This document shows positions 52,277-61,219 of a stretch of 64,000 nt of DNA, one piece after another. Position 1 is the first letter of the stretch. The number at the start of each line of letters is the position of its first letter. Location: the NCBI GenBank assembly GCA_030429705.1, contig JAUIES010000001.1:434001-498000 (forward strand). The letters are read 5' to 3'. The position numbers were made by a program, and so were the translations under genes. The notes beneath the pieces are model-generated. The model made no database searches and had not been told where the DNA came from. It saw only the letters and a list, made by a program, of their open reading frames with translations. This DNA comes from Phycisphaerae bacterium (GTDB lineage: Bacteria; Planctomycetota; Phycisphaerae; Phycisphaerales; UBA1924).

Positions 52277-53074
52277 ATGAAGCCCCCCTTGGTTCAAGAT
52301 CACGATTTCCTCTGTCAATCTTGCGGCTATGTGCTCACAGGGCTCAATCGCTCGGATAATTGCCCTGAGTGCGGCACGCCAGTTGATGCCAGCCACCCCG
52401 GCAGCCGCCCCGGTTCACCCTGGCAGCAGGGTGAATCGATCCCCAGAAGCGTCTTTGCAGTGGCTCGGCATCCTCGCCGGGTCTTCCAGGCTGTCGAACC
52501 CAACATCGAGTCCTCTCGCGTTTTCAAACATGTTTGTGTTTTCGGGGCTGGCCTCGCTACCAGTCTCGTCATCGTCCTCGCCTATTTCATCCACCGCGCG
52601 GTGTCGATCGCACCATTCTCTATGACCGGGTTTGATCGATCTGTTTTTCTTGCGGTCATCGCAGGCGCAGCAACCCTCGGCGTACCAATATCCCTTGTGC
52701 TGGCAGTCCTGACTGAGATCGAACGCCGAGGAATCATGTTCTTCGGCAAGGTTCATCGTCGTCGCATCGATGCCTCGGTCGCGCAGACCATCGTCGGCCA
52801 CGCATCCGCCTTGTGGTTTGCTGTCCCATTGTTCATGTTGATCGGTGCCGTCCTCGGCAATGCGATCGGCTGGCTGGCTCAGAACTTCCGCTGGGCGACC
52901 TGGGAACTCACGCTGACTGCGCCAGTGTGGATGCCCGCCCTTGGCGCGTTCTGTGGCATGCTCGCATTCGAATGGACCGTCTGGATCGGCGTGCAGCAAC
53001 TTCGATACTTCAATGGACCATCGACGCTCGCATCCTTGAACGACCATCACGCGAGCCCGCAGCCCGACACCTGA
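52277..53074 (+). CDS. Zinc-ribbon membrane protein (Yip1-like topology), unknown function
   Basis: 265 residues. The N-terminus is a zinc ribbon with Cys13-x2-Cys16 and Cys29-x2-Cys32 (LCQSCGYVLTGL and NCPECGTP). Four to five membrane helices follow, starting at VFGAGLATSLVIVLAYFIHRAV, with others near 125-145, 175-200 and 215-240. The layout (zinc ribbon with L-C-x-x-C-G-Y-x-L-x-G-L, then a Yip1-like bundle) is common in planctomycetes but of unknown role. Transcribed alone, convergent with thiG (29 bases between stops). Confidence 0.78.
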   Translation: MKPPLVQDHDFLCQSCGYVLTGLNRSDNCPECGTPVDASHPGSRPGSPWQQGESIPRSVFAVARHPRRVFQAVEPNIESSRVFKHVCVFGAGLATSLVIVLAYFIHRAVSIAPFSMTGFDRSVFLAVIAGAATLGVPISLVLAVLTEIERRGIMFFGKVHRRRIDASVAQTIVGHASALWFAVPLFMLIGAVLGNAIGWLAQNFRWATWELTLTAPVWMPALGAFCGMLAFEWTVWIGVQQLRYFNGPSTLASLNDHHASPQPDT

Positions 53075-53103
53075 TCAAACGACACCATCGCGCGGAACCC
53101 GCT

Positions 53104-53952
53104 CTATTCACCGGGAATGTAACTGATCGCGCCCTCCATCGGGCTCGATGCCGACGCATACATCTTTTTCGCGATGCGACCGGCGAGGTAACTTTGCCGT
53201 CCCGCTTCGCACGCTTTACGCATGGCATGGGCCATCATGACCGGTTGTTGTGCGTGGGCGATCGCCGTGTTGAGGAGAACGGCATCGGCACCGAGTTCCA
53301 TCGCAGCACTCACATCACTCGCAGAGCCCACGCCAGCATCGACGATCACCGGATACGCAGGGTCGTCGCCCTTGAGCAGTTCAAGGCACAAGACCAAGTT
53401 GTTCCGGTTCAAAATCCCTTGGCCAGATCCGATCGGACTCCCGGCTGGCATCACGGCAGCGGCACCAGCATCCTTGATTCGCTGGGCAGAAATAGGATCA
53501 TCCGAGGTATAGGTCAACACCTCGAAACCGTCATTCACGAGCGTTCTCGTCGCTTCGATCGTCCCGACCGGGTCGGGCAAAAGCGTCTTCTTGTCACCAA
53601 GTACTTCCAGTTTCACCCAGTTTGCACCAGGATTGCCGAGTTGTTCGAGGAGATCCCGCCCGAGTCTGGCAACGCGAATCGCGTCTTCAGCACTGAAGCA
53701 CCCGGCTGTATTTGGCAGGATGGTGTAACGATTCATGTCGATGAAGTCGAGCAGGCTTTGCCCTTGCTCATTGAACAGCCGCTCGCGGCGAACCGCCACG
53801 GTCACCACCGAGCTACCCGAAGCGTCCAGCGCATCGCGCATGAGATCCATCGAGGCGTATTTACCAGTCCCGACGAACAACCGACTGTCGATCGAACGAT
53901 CACCGATCTGAAAAGGCGCAAGCCCCGGTTCTGTGTGTAACTGCGTGGTCAT
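53104..53952 (-). CDS. thiG: Thiazole synthase
   Basis: 282 residues from the ATG at 53952. The TIM-barrel signatures are [17 protein letters not shown] near the start, [26 protein letters not shown], and [10 protein letters not shown] with Lys114, the Schiff-base lysine; then [35 protein letters not shown] and [28 protein letters not shown]. ThiG joins 1-deoxyxylulose-5-phosphate, dehydroglycine and the ThiS thiocarboxylate into the thiazole half of thiamine. No thiS, thiF or thiH lies in the window, so the pathway must be scattered. No TPP riboswitch is seen in the 8-base gap to the upstream lipoprotein gene. Confidence 0.96.
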   Translation of the reverse strand: MTTQLHTEPGLAPFQIGDRSIDSRLFVGTGKYASMDLMRDALDASGSSVVTVAVRRERLFNEQGQSLLDFIDMNRYTILPNTAGCFSAEDAIRVARLGRDLLEQLGNPGANWVKLEVLGDKKTLLPDPVGTIEATRTLVNDGFEVLTYTSDDPISAQRIKDAGAAAVMPAGSPIGSGQGILNRNNLVLCLELLKGDDPAYPVIVDAGVGSASDVSAAMELGADAVLLNTAIAHAQQPVMMAHAMRKACEAGRQSYLAGRIAKKMYASASSPMEGAISYIPGE

Positions 53953-53960
53953 ACCCAAGT

Positions 53961-54593
53961 CTAGGAACCAGGACCCTCGTCGGCCTGACCCACGGCGGTC
54001 ACCGATGCTGGCTCATTCTCGTTCGCCACTGACGGAATGCCGAGCCGACTACGCATCTCGTCGGCAAGATGGGCAGCGAAAACATCATCACGCCGAATCG
54101 CCTGACGGAATGTCCCCGGTTGTCCGCGTGAGGCTGCAAGCGGATCTCGGGCATGACGACTTCGACTGATCGACTCCGTCTCCACTCGCCAACCGCCCCG
54201 TCGAACGCGATAGACAACCACTTCAACTTCGACAGCCAGTACGCCTGGCGCAGACAGGTCCGGCTCATCATGACCCGTGAACATCACACGCACCACACGC
54301 TCGTGTTGATTGACGAAATCGGAAACTTCATCAAGTAGCGTTGCCTGCTCTTTGTCCCATGGCGTGCCTAGCCCGGCGGTCGACTTGGCGTGCGTTGTCA
54401 CGATGCCCTCCTGGGCATCAACCCGATCGACCGTGAATCGGGCTTCACGAAGTGTGGTTCGTGCCACTTCGATCGCCTCACCGTAGCGGTCCGCAGAAAT
54501 CTCGAACGCCACGGTCCCCGTCGACGACGCGCATCCACCGAGCAAACATGCTACCAAGGCCGCGCCAAAGATGAAACTCATCATTCGAATCAT
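53961..54593 (-). CDS. Lipoprotein of unknown function
   Basis: 210 residues from the ATG at 54593. It starts with a lipoprotein signal ([16 protein letters not shown] with lipobox LGGC). The mature part, about 185 residues, has a first segment with a DUF-like repeated use of [15 protein letters not shown] (residues 42-58), recalling the small alpha/beta units that follow lipoprotein signals in outer-membrane-associated proteins of the DUF4136/PBP type, and a basic Arg/Ser-rich section ([17 protein letters not shown]). The end is acidic. It lies 8 bases upstream of thiG, probably cotranscribed; no functional link is evident. Confidence 0.7.
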   Translation of the reverse strand: MIRMMSFIFGAALVACLLGGCASSTGTVAFEISADRYGEAIEVARTTLREARFTVDRVDAQEGIVTTHAKSTAGLGTPWDKEQATLLDEVSDFVNQHERVVRVMFTGHDEPDLSAPGVLAVEVEVVVYRVRRGGWRVETESISRSRHARDPLAASRGQPGTFRQAIRRDDVFAAHLADEMRSRLGIPSVANENEPASVTAVGQADEGPGS

Positions 54594-54866
54594 GCCCACA
54601 ATGTACCCCGTTCGGATTCGCCGCGTCGCGCCTCGACTCGATTGCCTTCGAGTTGGAGCGTCTCGATTGTCCACAGTTGATTTGCGATCTAGGTGTTTTT
54701 TGAGCGTGACAGCACCCAGATTTGTGTGCTCTTGATGGACAACCTCACAGGATCCAAGGCTTTCTACCCCTCGTTTGGACTCATTTTTGTGTGATGTGTG
54801 TCATTCGGTCTTGATAGGGTATATTTCGTGCCAGACACGGGGCGAACAAGCCGATATATTGTGATC

Positions 54867-55391
54867 ATGACGACACAAACGCTTCACGACAGACTCAGTA
54901 CTGTGGCATCTGGTCAGACTTATCGCGCGCTCTCGCAAATGACCGAAACACACCCCGAGACTGTGCGGCGCTACATGCAAGGCCAATCTCCATCGGTCGA
55001 GTTTCTGGCGGCCGTCTGTTCGACACTCGCCATCAACGCCGATTGGCTTCTCACCGGCCGAGGCCCGCAACGGGCCGACGAAGTACGCACCCACGCACTC
55101 AAACACGCCAACCCGGACGAACTACATCGAGCAATCGCATCGACGATCAGCACGCTCGTCGAGCGGGTGAACAGGCTTGAAACCTATTGTCAGACGCTTG
55201 AAACCCAGATGCGAGCAGCCCGCGCGCCCAAACCATCTGACCACAGCAACTCGTCAGCGACCCTATCGTCAACGGAAGATGGACCAGCCGACCCACCCGA
55301 AATCGTCACACGAGCAAAGCGAATCGCCAACGCTGTTGCCAAACGACCACATTACGATGCTGGTGGAGATTCTCCGCCCGATGGGTCCTGA
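54867..55391 (+). CDS. HTH (Cro/CI-like) DNA-binding protein
   Basis: 174 residues from the ATG at 54867. Residues about 14-62 form a helix-turn-helix of Cro/CI type (ALSQMTETHPETVRRYMQGQ as helices 2-3, then SPSVEFLAAVCSTLAINADWLLTG, the helix that in phage and stress regulators packs on the HTH). A helical, partly coiled segment follows (ELHRAIASTISTLVERVNRLETYCQTLETQM, about 90-120), which could form a dimer, then an Ala/Ser/Pro-rich tail. A TATATT hexamer at 54820-54825 may be its -10 box. Its end overlaps the following small gene by 113 bases in another frame. Target genes unknown. Confidence 0.78.
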   Translation: MTTQTLHDRLSTVASGQTYRALSQMTETHPETVRRYMQGQSPSVEFLAAVCSTLAINADWLLTGRGPQRADEVRTHALKHANPDELHRAIASTISTLVERVNRLETYCQTLETQMRAARAPKPSDHSNSSATLSSTEDGPADPPEIVTRAKRIANAVAKRPHYDAGGDSPPDGS

Positions 55392-55497
55392 ACTGGCGCG
55401 CCGTTGGCTTGCAGCACTCCTCCTTGTGCCGCCTGACGAACGCCAATCTGTCGTGGACGCGATCGAAGAACAAATCGTGCGTGAGTATGTTGATTGA
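55279..55497 (+). CDS. Small hypothetical protein overlapping the HTH gene
   Basis: 72 residues from the ATG at 55279. The first about 25 residues are Ser/Pro/His-rich and overlap the HTH gene in another frame; the rest is a compact helical segment, LVEILRPMGPELARRWLAALLLVPPDERQSVVDAIEEQIVREYV, with a regular Leu/Val pattern and balanced charge that looks like real coding sequence. A start at the ATG at 55357 (46 residues) would remove most of the overlap. No family recognised. It lies 48 bases upstream of the PolX gene. Confidence 0.55.
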   Translation: MDQPTHPKSSHEQSESPTLLPNDHITMLVEILRPMGPELARRWLAALLLVPPDERQSVVDAIEEQIVREYVD

Positions 55498-55545
55498 TCG
55501 TGTTCATGCGCTGATCGACCGTGAATCGCGTAATACGCTCTGTGC

Positions 55546-57336
55546 ATGACACTCAAGTCCGACTCTATACGCAGTCTGTCCCACATCGCGACCATGCTGG
55601 AATTGCTTGGGGAAGACGCATTCCGCGTCAATGCAAATGCACGAGCGGTCCGTTCGCTCGAAGCCTTTCCCGATGAACTCGAGCCGATTGCGGACGATCA
55701 GAAACAACTCACCGCGATCCCCGGGATCGGTGCCAAGATCGCACAGAAGATCATCGAACTTCATACCTCCGGTCGAATCAGTGAAGAAGATGAACTCGCT
55801 CGCAAAGTTCCGCAGACTCTGCTCGAGGTACTCGAAGTGCCGGGCCTCGGCCCGAAGACCGTTCGGCTCATGTGGGAACAACAACAGGTCGAATCGATCG
55901 ATGACCTGCGGCGCATCATTGCTGACGGCTCGATTCTCACCCTGCCACGCATGGGGCAAAAGAGCGTCGACAAGATCACCGCTGCTCTTGCATTCATGGA
56001 AACGAGCAGCGAACGGCTCCCGATCGGCATCGCTCAACCGCTGGCAGAATTACTCATCGAGTACCTCAGGCAATCTCCCGAAATCATAAAAGCAGAGTTT
56101 GCCGGTTCACTTCGTCGAGGCCAAGAAACCGTCGGCGATATCGACATTCTTGTCGCGACTTCAAACCCAGCAGCGGTCACCAAACACTTCCTGGCGGCGC
56201 CCAACCTCGAAGAAGTGCTCGCGAGCGGCGACACCAAGTCTTCTGCTCGATTCGCCGTGCCGGAGAGCGCTGGCGGCAAACGAAAGACCACAGCGCGAGC
56301 CATCCAGATTGATCTCCGAATCGTCGAACAGGACGCGTGGGGTGCAGCGTTGCTGTATTTCACCGGTTCCAAGGAACATGGTGTTCACTTGCGCACCGTC
56401 GCTCGAAAACAGGGTTTCACACTCAATGAGTACGGGCTGTTCAAGGATGAACCAGGCGAAGGCCCGCCGCAGAGCCGCGGCATCGCACCGATCGCCCATG
56501 CAACCGAAGCAGAGATTTACGCGCAACTCGATCAACCGGCCTTCCCCCCCGAGATTCGCGAAGACATGGGTGAGTTTGACCTCACAGAAGCGCCACGGCT
56601 CATCGAGGTCGCCGATATCAAGGCGGAACTGCACGCCCACACCAGGGCTTCAGATGGAAGACTCTCGCTCCATCAACTCATTGAACACGCCATCAGCCGC
56701 GGCTTCCACACACTCGCCGTCACCGACCACTCGCGAAGTAGCGTGCAAGCGAACGGCTTAAGCATCGAAAGACTCCAGGAACAACGACAACACATCGAAG
56801 ATGCCCGAGAGCAATTCGAAGGCCAGATCACGATCCTGCACGGATGCGAAGTCGATATCCTGACCGATGGCTCACTCGATTACGACGACGAAACGCTGCA
56901 CTGGCTTGATCTTGTCGTCGCCAGCCCGCATGTCGCCCTGACGCAAGACCCAAAGACCGCAACCAAGCGATTACTCAACGCGATCGAACACCCATGCGTA
57001 CACATTCTCGGCCACCCGACCGGGCGACTCATCAATCGCCGCGAGGGTCTGTCCCCGGCAATCAACGAACTCGTTGCGGCAGCGGTTGAGCACGAGACCG
57101 CTCTTGAGATCAACGCGCACTGGCAACGCCTCGATCTGCGCGATACACATGTTCGTGCTGCAGCGACCGGGGGGGCTCGTTTCGCGATCGATTGTGATGT
57201 GCACCATGCCGCCGACTTTGACAACTTGCGATATGGTGTTGCGACCGGTCGACGAGGCTGGCTCGAGCCAGCACAGTGCGTCAACGCGCTTGGTCACAAA
57301 GATCTGCATGGGTGGATCAAATCAAAGCGCGTCTGA
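55546..57336 (+). CDS. polX: PolX-type DNA polymerase/3'-5' exonuclease (Pol beta and PHP domains)
   Basis: 596 residues, the usual length for bacterial PolX. N-terminal 8-kDa-like domain and helix-hairpin-helices: IPGIGAKIAQKI (58-69) and VPGLGPKTVRL (98-108), also PRMGQKSVDKI. The polymerase palm has GSLRRGQETVGDIDILV with Gly187-Ser188 and catalytic Asp198 and Asp200; a third acidic residue is in QIDLRIV. The C-terminal PHP domain begins near 363 with ELHAHTRASDG and has VTDHSRS, HGCEVDIL, SPHVAL, HILGHPTGR and IDCDVHHA, the full metal-binding set for 3'-5' exonuclease activity. It acts in base-excision-type gap filling and repair. Confidence 0.95.
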   Translation: MTLKSDSIRSLSHIATMLELLGEDAFRVNANARAVRSLEAFPDELEPIADDQKQLTAIPGIGAKIAQKIIELHTSGRISEEDELARKVPQTLLEVLEVPGLGPKTVRLMWEQQQVESIDDLRRIIADGSILTLPRMGQKSVDKITAALAFMETSSERLPIGIAQPLAELLIEYLRQSPEIIKAEFAGSLRRGQETVGDIDILVATSNPAAVTKHFLAAPNLEEVLASGDTKSSARFAVPESAGGKRKTTARAIQIDLRIVEQDAWGAALLYFTGSKEHGVHLRTVARKQGFTLNEYGLFKDEPGEGPPQSRGIAPIAHATEAEIYAQLDQPAFPPEIREDMGEFDLTEAPRLIEVADIKAELHAHTRASDGRLSLHQLIEHAISRGFHTLAVTDHSRSSVQANGLSIERLQEQRQHIEDAREQFEGQITILHGCEVDILTDGSLDYDDETLHWLDLVVASPHVALTQDPKTATKRLLNAIEHPCVHILGHPTGRLINRREGLSPAINELVAAAVEHETALEINAHWQRLDLRDTHVRAAATGGARFAIDCDVHHAADFDNLRYGVATGRRGWLEPAQCVNALGHKDLHGWIKSKRV

Positions 57337-57347
57337 TTCGAATGCAG

Positions 57348-59510
57348 TTAAAACCGATAGGTCAGCCCCACCTTGATCGACACGCGTTGCGTTGTTGATC
57401 GCAGTGTCCACGCTTCGACATCGAACCCCTCGTCGTACACGACGAACAACTCGTGCCCAGGCTTGAACTCCCACCGCAGTCGCGAGTTCAGCCCTGCCTT
57501 ATCGGAAACATTGTCGAACTGCATTGTCGTATCCCAGGTCAGATCCGGAGAAAACGCAACCCCCAGAACCGCCCGAGCGATGCGCACGATGAACGCACCT
57601 TCACGCAGCGAAATGTCATTCTCCGAGTACTCCAGTTTGCCAAAAAACTGTGCTGACGGGCGAAACTCGACCGACGCGTAGTAGTCTTCCCGATCGCCCG
57701 TGAGGAAGTCCCACCGGCGATAACTCACATTCACAGCGACTGGCCGCGATGAACTCGTCACAAGCCCGATCTGCGCGTTCCCGTTGTCGTACTCACCAGC
57801 CGGCACGGTCACGCCATCAACAATTTCAAACGGCTCAAAGTGCTGATAGAACTCGTTCTCATAGGTAAAAAACACGCGATCACCCTGATGTGAAACAACG
57901 GATATGCTCGGCAGCGCGTTGTCGATCGACTCAACCTCGCCGTCCAGCAACGTGTACACGCTGGCATTGACCGAGACATCGACATGACGAACGAGCTGGT
58001 GTGTCTCTTTCGGGCGCCAACGGTAACTCGTGCGTGCATTGATCTCTCGCCGACCGCGGCGCGATGCAAATCCCAGTGCCGGGTCAAAGTCTTCCCCCAC
58101 TTCCGCCACAAAGAGGGAAAAACTCCAAGGATCATTCGGCAAACTGAGGCGTCCTCCGACGGCGTATGGTGCGTCATTTGTCGCGCTGCCATCGTCCAGA
58201 TCGGTGTGCGTGCCCATCGCCCAGACGCTTGCCTCCACCACGCCATCTGCGAGTATTTCGGACGATCGGAAGTTAAAGTCGGCCCCGACCAGAATGTTAT
58301 CGCCGCGCCGCGCCGGATCGCCGTGCGTGACGATCAACCCTGCGGAAGACTCGTCTCCGACATCAAACGCAACCCGACCCACAGCGAGATTTTTATCGCC
58401 CAACTCGTCGTCAGTTTGCATCTGCACATCGAGCAGGCCGAACCTGGCAGCGCCTTGCCGACCGGTCAATCGAATGCCGGCGAGGATATCCTTCTGTTGC
58501 CCCCCCACGATACCGATGCGCCGCGAGTAGTACGGCCTGGGGCTGCGGCGAATCCCGCCGAACTCAAATACCCCCGATTCCTCGATGAAAAAGTCACGCT
58601 TCTCCGGGAAAAACAGAGGAAAGCGAGAGAGATTCACACGCCGATCGTCAACCTCGGCTTCAGCAAAATCGGTATTGATGGTCAGCGCCGCCGTCACCTG
58701 AGGCGAAAGGCGATAGAACAAATCAGCACCACCATCGACCGACACACCCGCAGGATCAAGATCAAACCTCGAAACGGCGAACGGGCGAAAGGTCAACCCT
58801 CGGCCCTGCGTCAGATCAGTCAACCCCCGTAGCGCACCGGCTTCAGCAACGGTCGTGATACCGACATCGCGGCTGACCGCTGCCCATCGCGAAGATTCCT
58901 TCAACCGCGCTACATCGCGTTGTACATTGAATCCCCATTGCTCGGCATCGGGGTCAAATGCAATCGTTGTGAACGGAATCGCGATCTCGACCGACCAACC
59001 TGTGTCATCGCGCGAAGTGCGGGCCTGCCAGATACCGTCCCAGTCGTCGCCGGTGGTTCTGTTGTTTTCGATCAGCGCATCGCGCCGAGCGCCTGCAACA
59101 CCAACCTGAAAAAAGTACCCATTGCGTTTGTGGTTGAACGGATCAATCGAGATCGAGACTGAGTCGTCTCCGCCCATTTGCCCGTCACGCCGCATCTGCG
59201 TCCCGACCAACGACGCCGGGTCAGGATCGTCACACCTGATCGCCAGATAGAGCGTGTCTTCGGTGTACACCGCTCGAACCGTTGTTGCGTAGGTCGCTGT
59301 TGCGCCCTCATTTGGTTCAATCTGTTGAAAATCGCCAGCGACGGGCACATCGACCCATGTGTCATCGTCAAGTACGCCATCCACAATCGGCGGCTCTTCA
59401 ACATGGGTCGCATCGAGGACCGCCTGCCCAGCAGCAACTGACGACAAGCACCCGCTTAGAAGGAGTGCGCACAACCGTCTCAGGTAGGTTCTGCCTCGTC
59501 GTAACGCCAC
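57348..59510 (-). CDS. Outer-membrane DUF5916 protein with N-terminal CBM9-like domain
   Basis: 720 residues with a signal peptide (LRRLCALLLSGCLSSVAAG-QA). Residues about 35-210 form a CBM9-like domain (PPIVDGVLDDDTWVDVPVAGDFQQ and LYLAIRCDDPDP). The rest matches DUF5916: RFPLFFPEKRDFFIEESGVFEFG is its signature, then many amphipathic beta strands (SWNVSYRRW-like segments such as VAVNVSYRRWDFLTGDREDYY) ending in VSIKVGLTYRF with a C-terminal Phe, the mark of outer-membrane barrels. Members are common in Bacteroidota and planctomycetes and of unknown activity, perhaps sugar or peptide handling. It follows E2 by 5 bases on the same strand, so it may be cotranscribed with the dehydrogenase complex. 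Confidence 0.87.
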   Translation of the reverse strand: MALRRGRTYLRRLCALLLSGCLSSVAAGQAVLDATHVEEPPIVDGVLDDDTWVDVPVAGDFQQIEPNEGATATYATTVRAVYTEDTLYLAIRCDDPDPASLVGTQMRRDGQMGGDDSVSISIDPFNHKRNGYFFQVGVAGARRDALIENNRTTGDDWDGIWQARTSRDDTGWSVEIAIPFTTIAFDPDAEQWGFNVQRDVARLKESSRWAAVSRDVGITTVAEAGALRGLTDLTQGRGLTFRPFAVSRFDLDPAGVSVDGGADLFYRLSPQVTAALTINTDFAEAEVDDRRVNLSRFPLFFPEKRDFFIEESGVFEFGGIRRSPRPYYSRRIGIVGGQQKDILAGIRLTGRQGAARFGLLDVQMQTDDELGDKNLAVGRVAFDVGDESSAGLIVTHGDPARRGDNILVGADFNFRSSEILADGVVEASVWAMGTHTDLDDGSATNDAPYAVGGRLSLPNDPWSFSLFVAEVGEDFDPALGFASRRGRREINARTSYRWRPKETHQLVRHVDVSVNASVYTLLDGEVESIDNALPSISVVSHQGDRVFFTYENEFYQHFEPFEIVDGVTVPAGEYDNGNAQIGLVTSSSRPVAVNVSYRRWDFLTGDREDYYASVEFRPSAQFFGKLEYSENDISLREGAFIVRIARAVLGVAFSPDLTWDTTMQFDNVSDKAGLNSRLRWEFKPGHELFVVYDEGFDVEAWTLRSTTQRVSIKVGLTYRF

Positions 59511-59515
59511 GCGGC

Positions 59516-60883
59516 CTATGCCCGCGCCGGTGTCAATAACTGCGAAGGATTCTGCAGCAGTTGCACAATTTCGGCGAGAGCAAGTGCTGCTGTCGCTCCG
59601 TCAACGACACGATGATCGCACGCCAGACTCAATGGCATCAACTTGCCCGCTCGGAACCAGCCGCCTTTGACAATCATCCCCTCATGCGTACGCCCGACCG
59701 CCAGAATGCCGACTTCTGGTGCGTTGATCACAGGTGTTGCAAATCGACCGGCGTGACTCCCGACATTTGAGATGGTAAAAGTCGAACCCATCAGTTGCTC
59801 ACGCGGAATCGAACGCTGCCGAGTGGCACTTGCGATGCCACCGATTTCGCGTCCGATTTGTAAGACGCCAAGCCGATCGCAGTCTCGGATCACCGGCACC
59901 ATCAGTCCGTTCTCTGTGTCGGTTGCAATACCCATGTGCACAGAGCGATGCTGCACAATCTCAGACGCAGCCTCGTCGACCGTGGCGTTCAAAGCGCCAA
60001 ACTGTCCGGAGAGAACACGAGCCACCGCAGAACAGACGAATGGCAGGAAGCTCACCTTTTCACCCGATGCTGCAGCCATCTGCTTGCGTAGTGCATCCAG
60101 TTCGGTCACATCCGCTTCATCCATCACAGTGAAGTGAACAGCCGTATCGACGCTTTGACGCAAACGCTCGGCGATCTTCCGACGAACGCCACGGAACGGT
60201 GTGCGCGATTCATCTTCACCCGAAGCAAAAGTCACGCGCTGGGCTGGTGCGGGTGCGGGTGCCGTGGGCTGAGTCGCTGCTTCTGTTGCCCTGACAACGG
60301 GATCAACACGCGGTGGTACTTTGGTCTCGGCCTGCGGCTGACGCACCTGCCCGCCCCCACTCGCCGCTGCCTGTACATCCTTCGCCACCACGCGACCACC
60401 GATGCCAGAACCCACGACGGTATCGATGTCAACACCCAGATCGCGCGCGAGACGGCGAACGGCTGGAGTCGCAAGTGCTTTTCCTTCGTGAACCGTCATG
60501 CCCGGTGTGTCGGCAGACATCGCGCCGACCACAGTCCCCGCGTCTTCATCCTCAGCACTTGTCTTGGATGCGCTGTCGCCGGCTGCGGACGATGCGACCG
60601 GTTCTGAAGGACTCGCGTCACCTGCTCCACCTTCGTATGTGACAAGCGGATTGCCCACATGCAGAATCTCGCCCTCTTCACCGTGCAGCGTTTTGATCAC
60701 ACCCGCGCGTGGGCTCGGCACTTCAACAAGCGCCTTGTCTGTTTCCATCTCCGCCAGGATGTCATGCTCTTCCACCGTATCGCCCGGCTTCACTTTCCAT
60801 GCGATCATCTCGGCTTCGTGCACACCTTCACCCAAGTCAGGAAGAATGAACACACTGGGGTCACTTGATATTTTTCCGCCCAT
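59516..60883 (-). CDS. 2-oxoacid dehydrogenase E2 (dihydrolipoyl acyltransferase)
   Basis: 455 residues. One lipoyl domain at residues 10-87 with the modified Lys50 in AEMETDKALVEVPS. A flexible Ala/Ser/Pro-rich linker holds the peripheral-subunit-binding domain (ATPAVRRLARDLGVDIDTVVGSGIGGRVVAKDV). The catalytic domain ends with SLACDHRVVDGATAALALAEIV, containing the catalytic His and Asp of the D-H-R-x-x-D-G motif. It transfers the acyl group from E1 to CoA. Branched-chain versus pyruvate specificity cannot be decided by eye, but the two-chain E1 genes upstream and the acyl-CoA-dehydrogenase-like gene at the operon start favour a branched-chain complex. No E3 (dihydrolipoamide dehydrogenase) gene is in the window. 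Confidence 0.93.
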   Translation of the reverse strand: MGGKISSDPSVFILPDLGEGVHEAEMIAWKVKPGDTVEEHDILAEMETDKALVEVPSPRAGVIKTLHGEEGEILHVGNPLVTYEGGAGDASPSEPVASSAAGDSASKTSAEDEDAGTVVGAMSADTPGMTVHEGKALATPAVRRLARDLGVDIDTVVGSGIGGRVVAKDVQAAASGGGQVRQPQAETKVPPRVDPVVRATEAATQPTAPAPAPAQRVTFASGEDESRTPFRGVRRKIAERLRQSVDTAVHFTVMDEADVTELDALRKQMAAASGEKVSFLPFVCSAVARVLSGQFGALNATVDEAASEIVQHRSVHMGIATDTENGLMVPVIRDCDRLGVLQIGREIGGIASATRQRSIPREQLMGSTFTISNVGSHAGRFATPVINAPEVGILAVGRTHEGMIVKGGWFRAGKLMPLSLACDHRVVDGATAALALAEIVQLLQNPSQLLTPARA

Positions 60884-60890
60884 GGCTGTC

Positions 60891-61070
60891 TTATCCCTTG
60901 TCCATCTTCATCTTGATCAAAAGCACTACTATCGCGATCAACACAATCCCGCCGACAACCCAAACCAGCACCAACTTGCCCGGCGAGTCTGCCCATTGAG
61001 CAATCGCTGACCCGTCGCGAGCAGCGCTTTGAGCGCCTAAATGTGCGAGTCCGCCAGTTATCGTGACCAC
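60891..61070 (-). CDS. Small single-helix membrane protein between E1 beta and E2 (second)
   Basis: 59 residues if it starts at the GTG at 61070, which overlaps the preceding small gene by 13 bases; no strong ribosome-binding site is seen, so the start is uncertain and coupling is likely. The first 30 residues are polar and Ala/Gly-rich (LAHLGAQSAARDGSAIAQWA), followed by one membrane helix (about 33-52, LVLVWVVGGIVLIAIVVLLI) and a short basic end (KMKMDKG). The stop lies 7 bases before the E2 start. It has no counterpart in the classical 2-oxoacid dehydrogenase operons I know. Confidence 0.6.
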   Translation of the reverse strand: MVTITGGLAHLGAQSAARDGSAIAQWADSPGKLVLVWVVGGIVLIAIVVLLIKMKMDKG

Positions 61071-61219
61071 TCTTTTAACGCCTGCGTGGCATAGACCAGA
61101 CCCATCGTCAAACCGATCGCCACCATCAACGCAACGACCACTTTCGTCATCTCGCCTTCAGCAACAAATGAACTCGCACCAGCAGTCTCAGAACCAATCG
61201 TCATCAATAAGCCAGACAT
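61058..61219 (-). CDS. Small single-helix membrane protein between E1 beta and E2 (first)
   Basis: 53 residues from the ATG at 61219, with AAGGGGA 7 bases upstream; the gene begins inside the last codons of E1 beta (16-base overlap, other frame). Residues 1-26 are polar (SETAGASSFVAEGEMTK), residues 27-45 form one membrane helix (VVVALMVAIGLTMGLVYAT), and the end is QALKEWSR. It is too short for usual gene prediction cut-offs but has a good initiation site, no stop until a proper terminator codon, and lies in a tightly packed operon. Function unknown. Confidence 0.65.
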   Translation of the reverse strand: MSGLLMTIGSETAGASSFVAEGEMTKVVVALMVAIGLTMGLVYATQALKEWSR

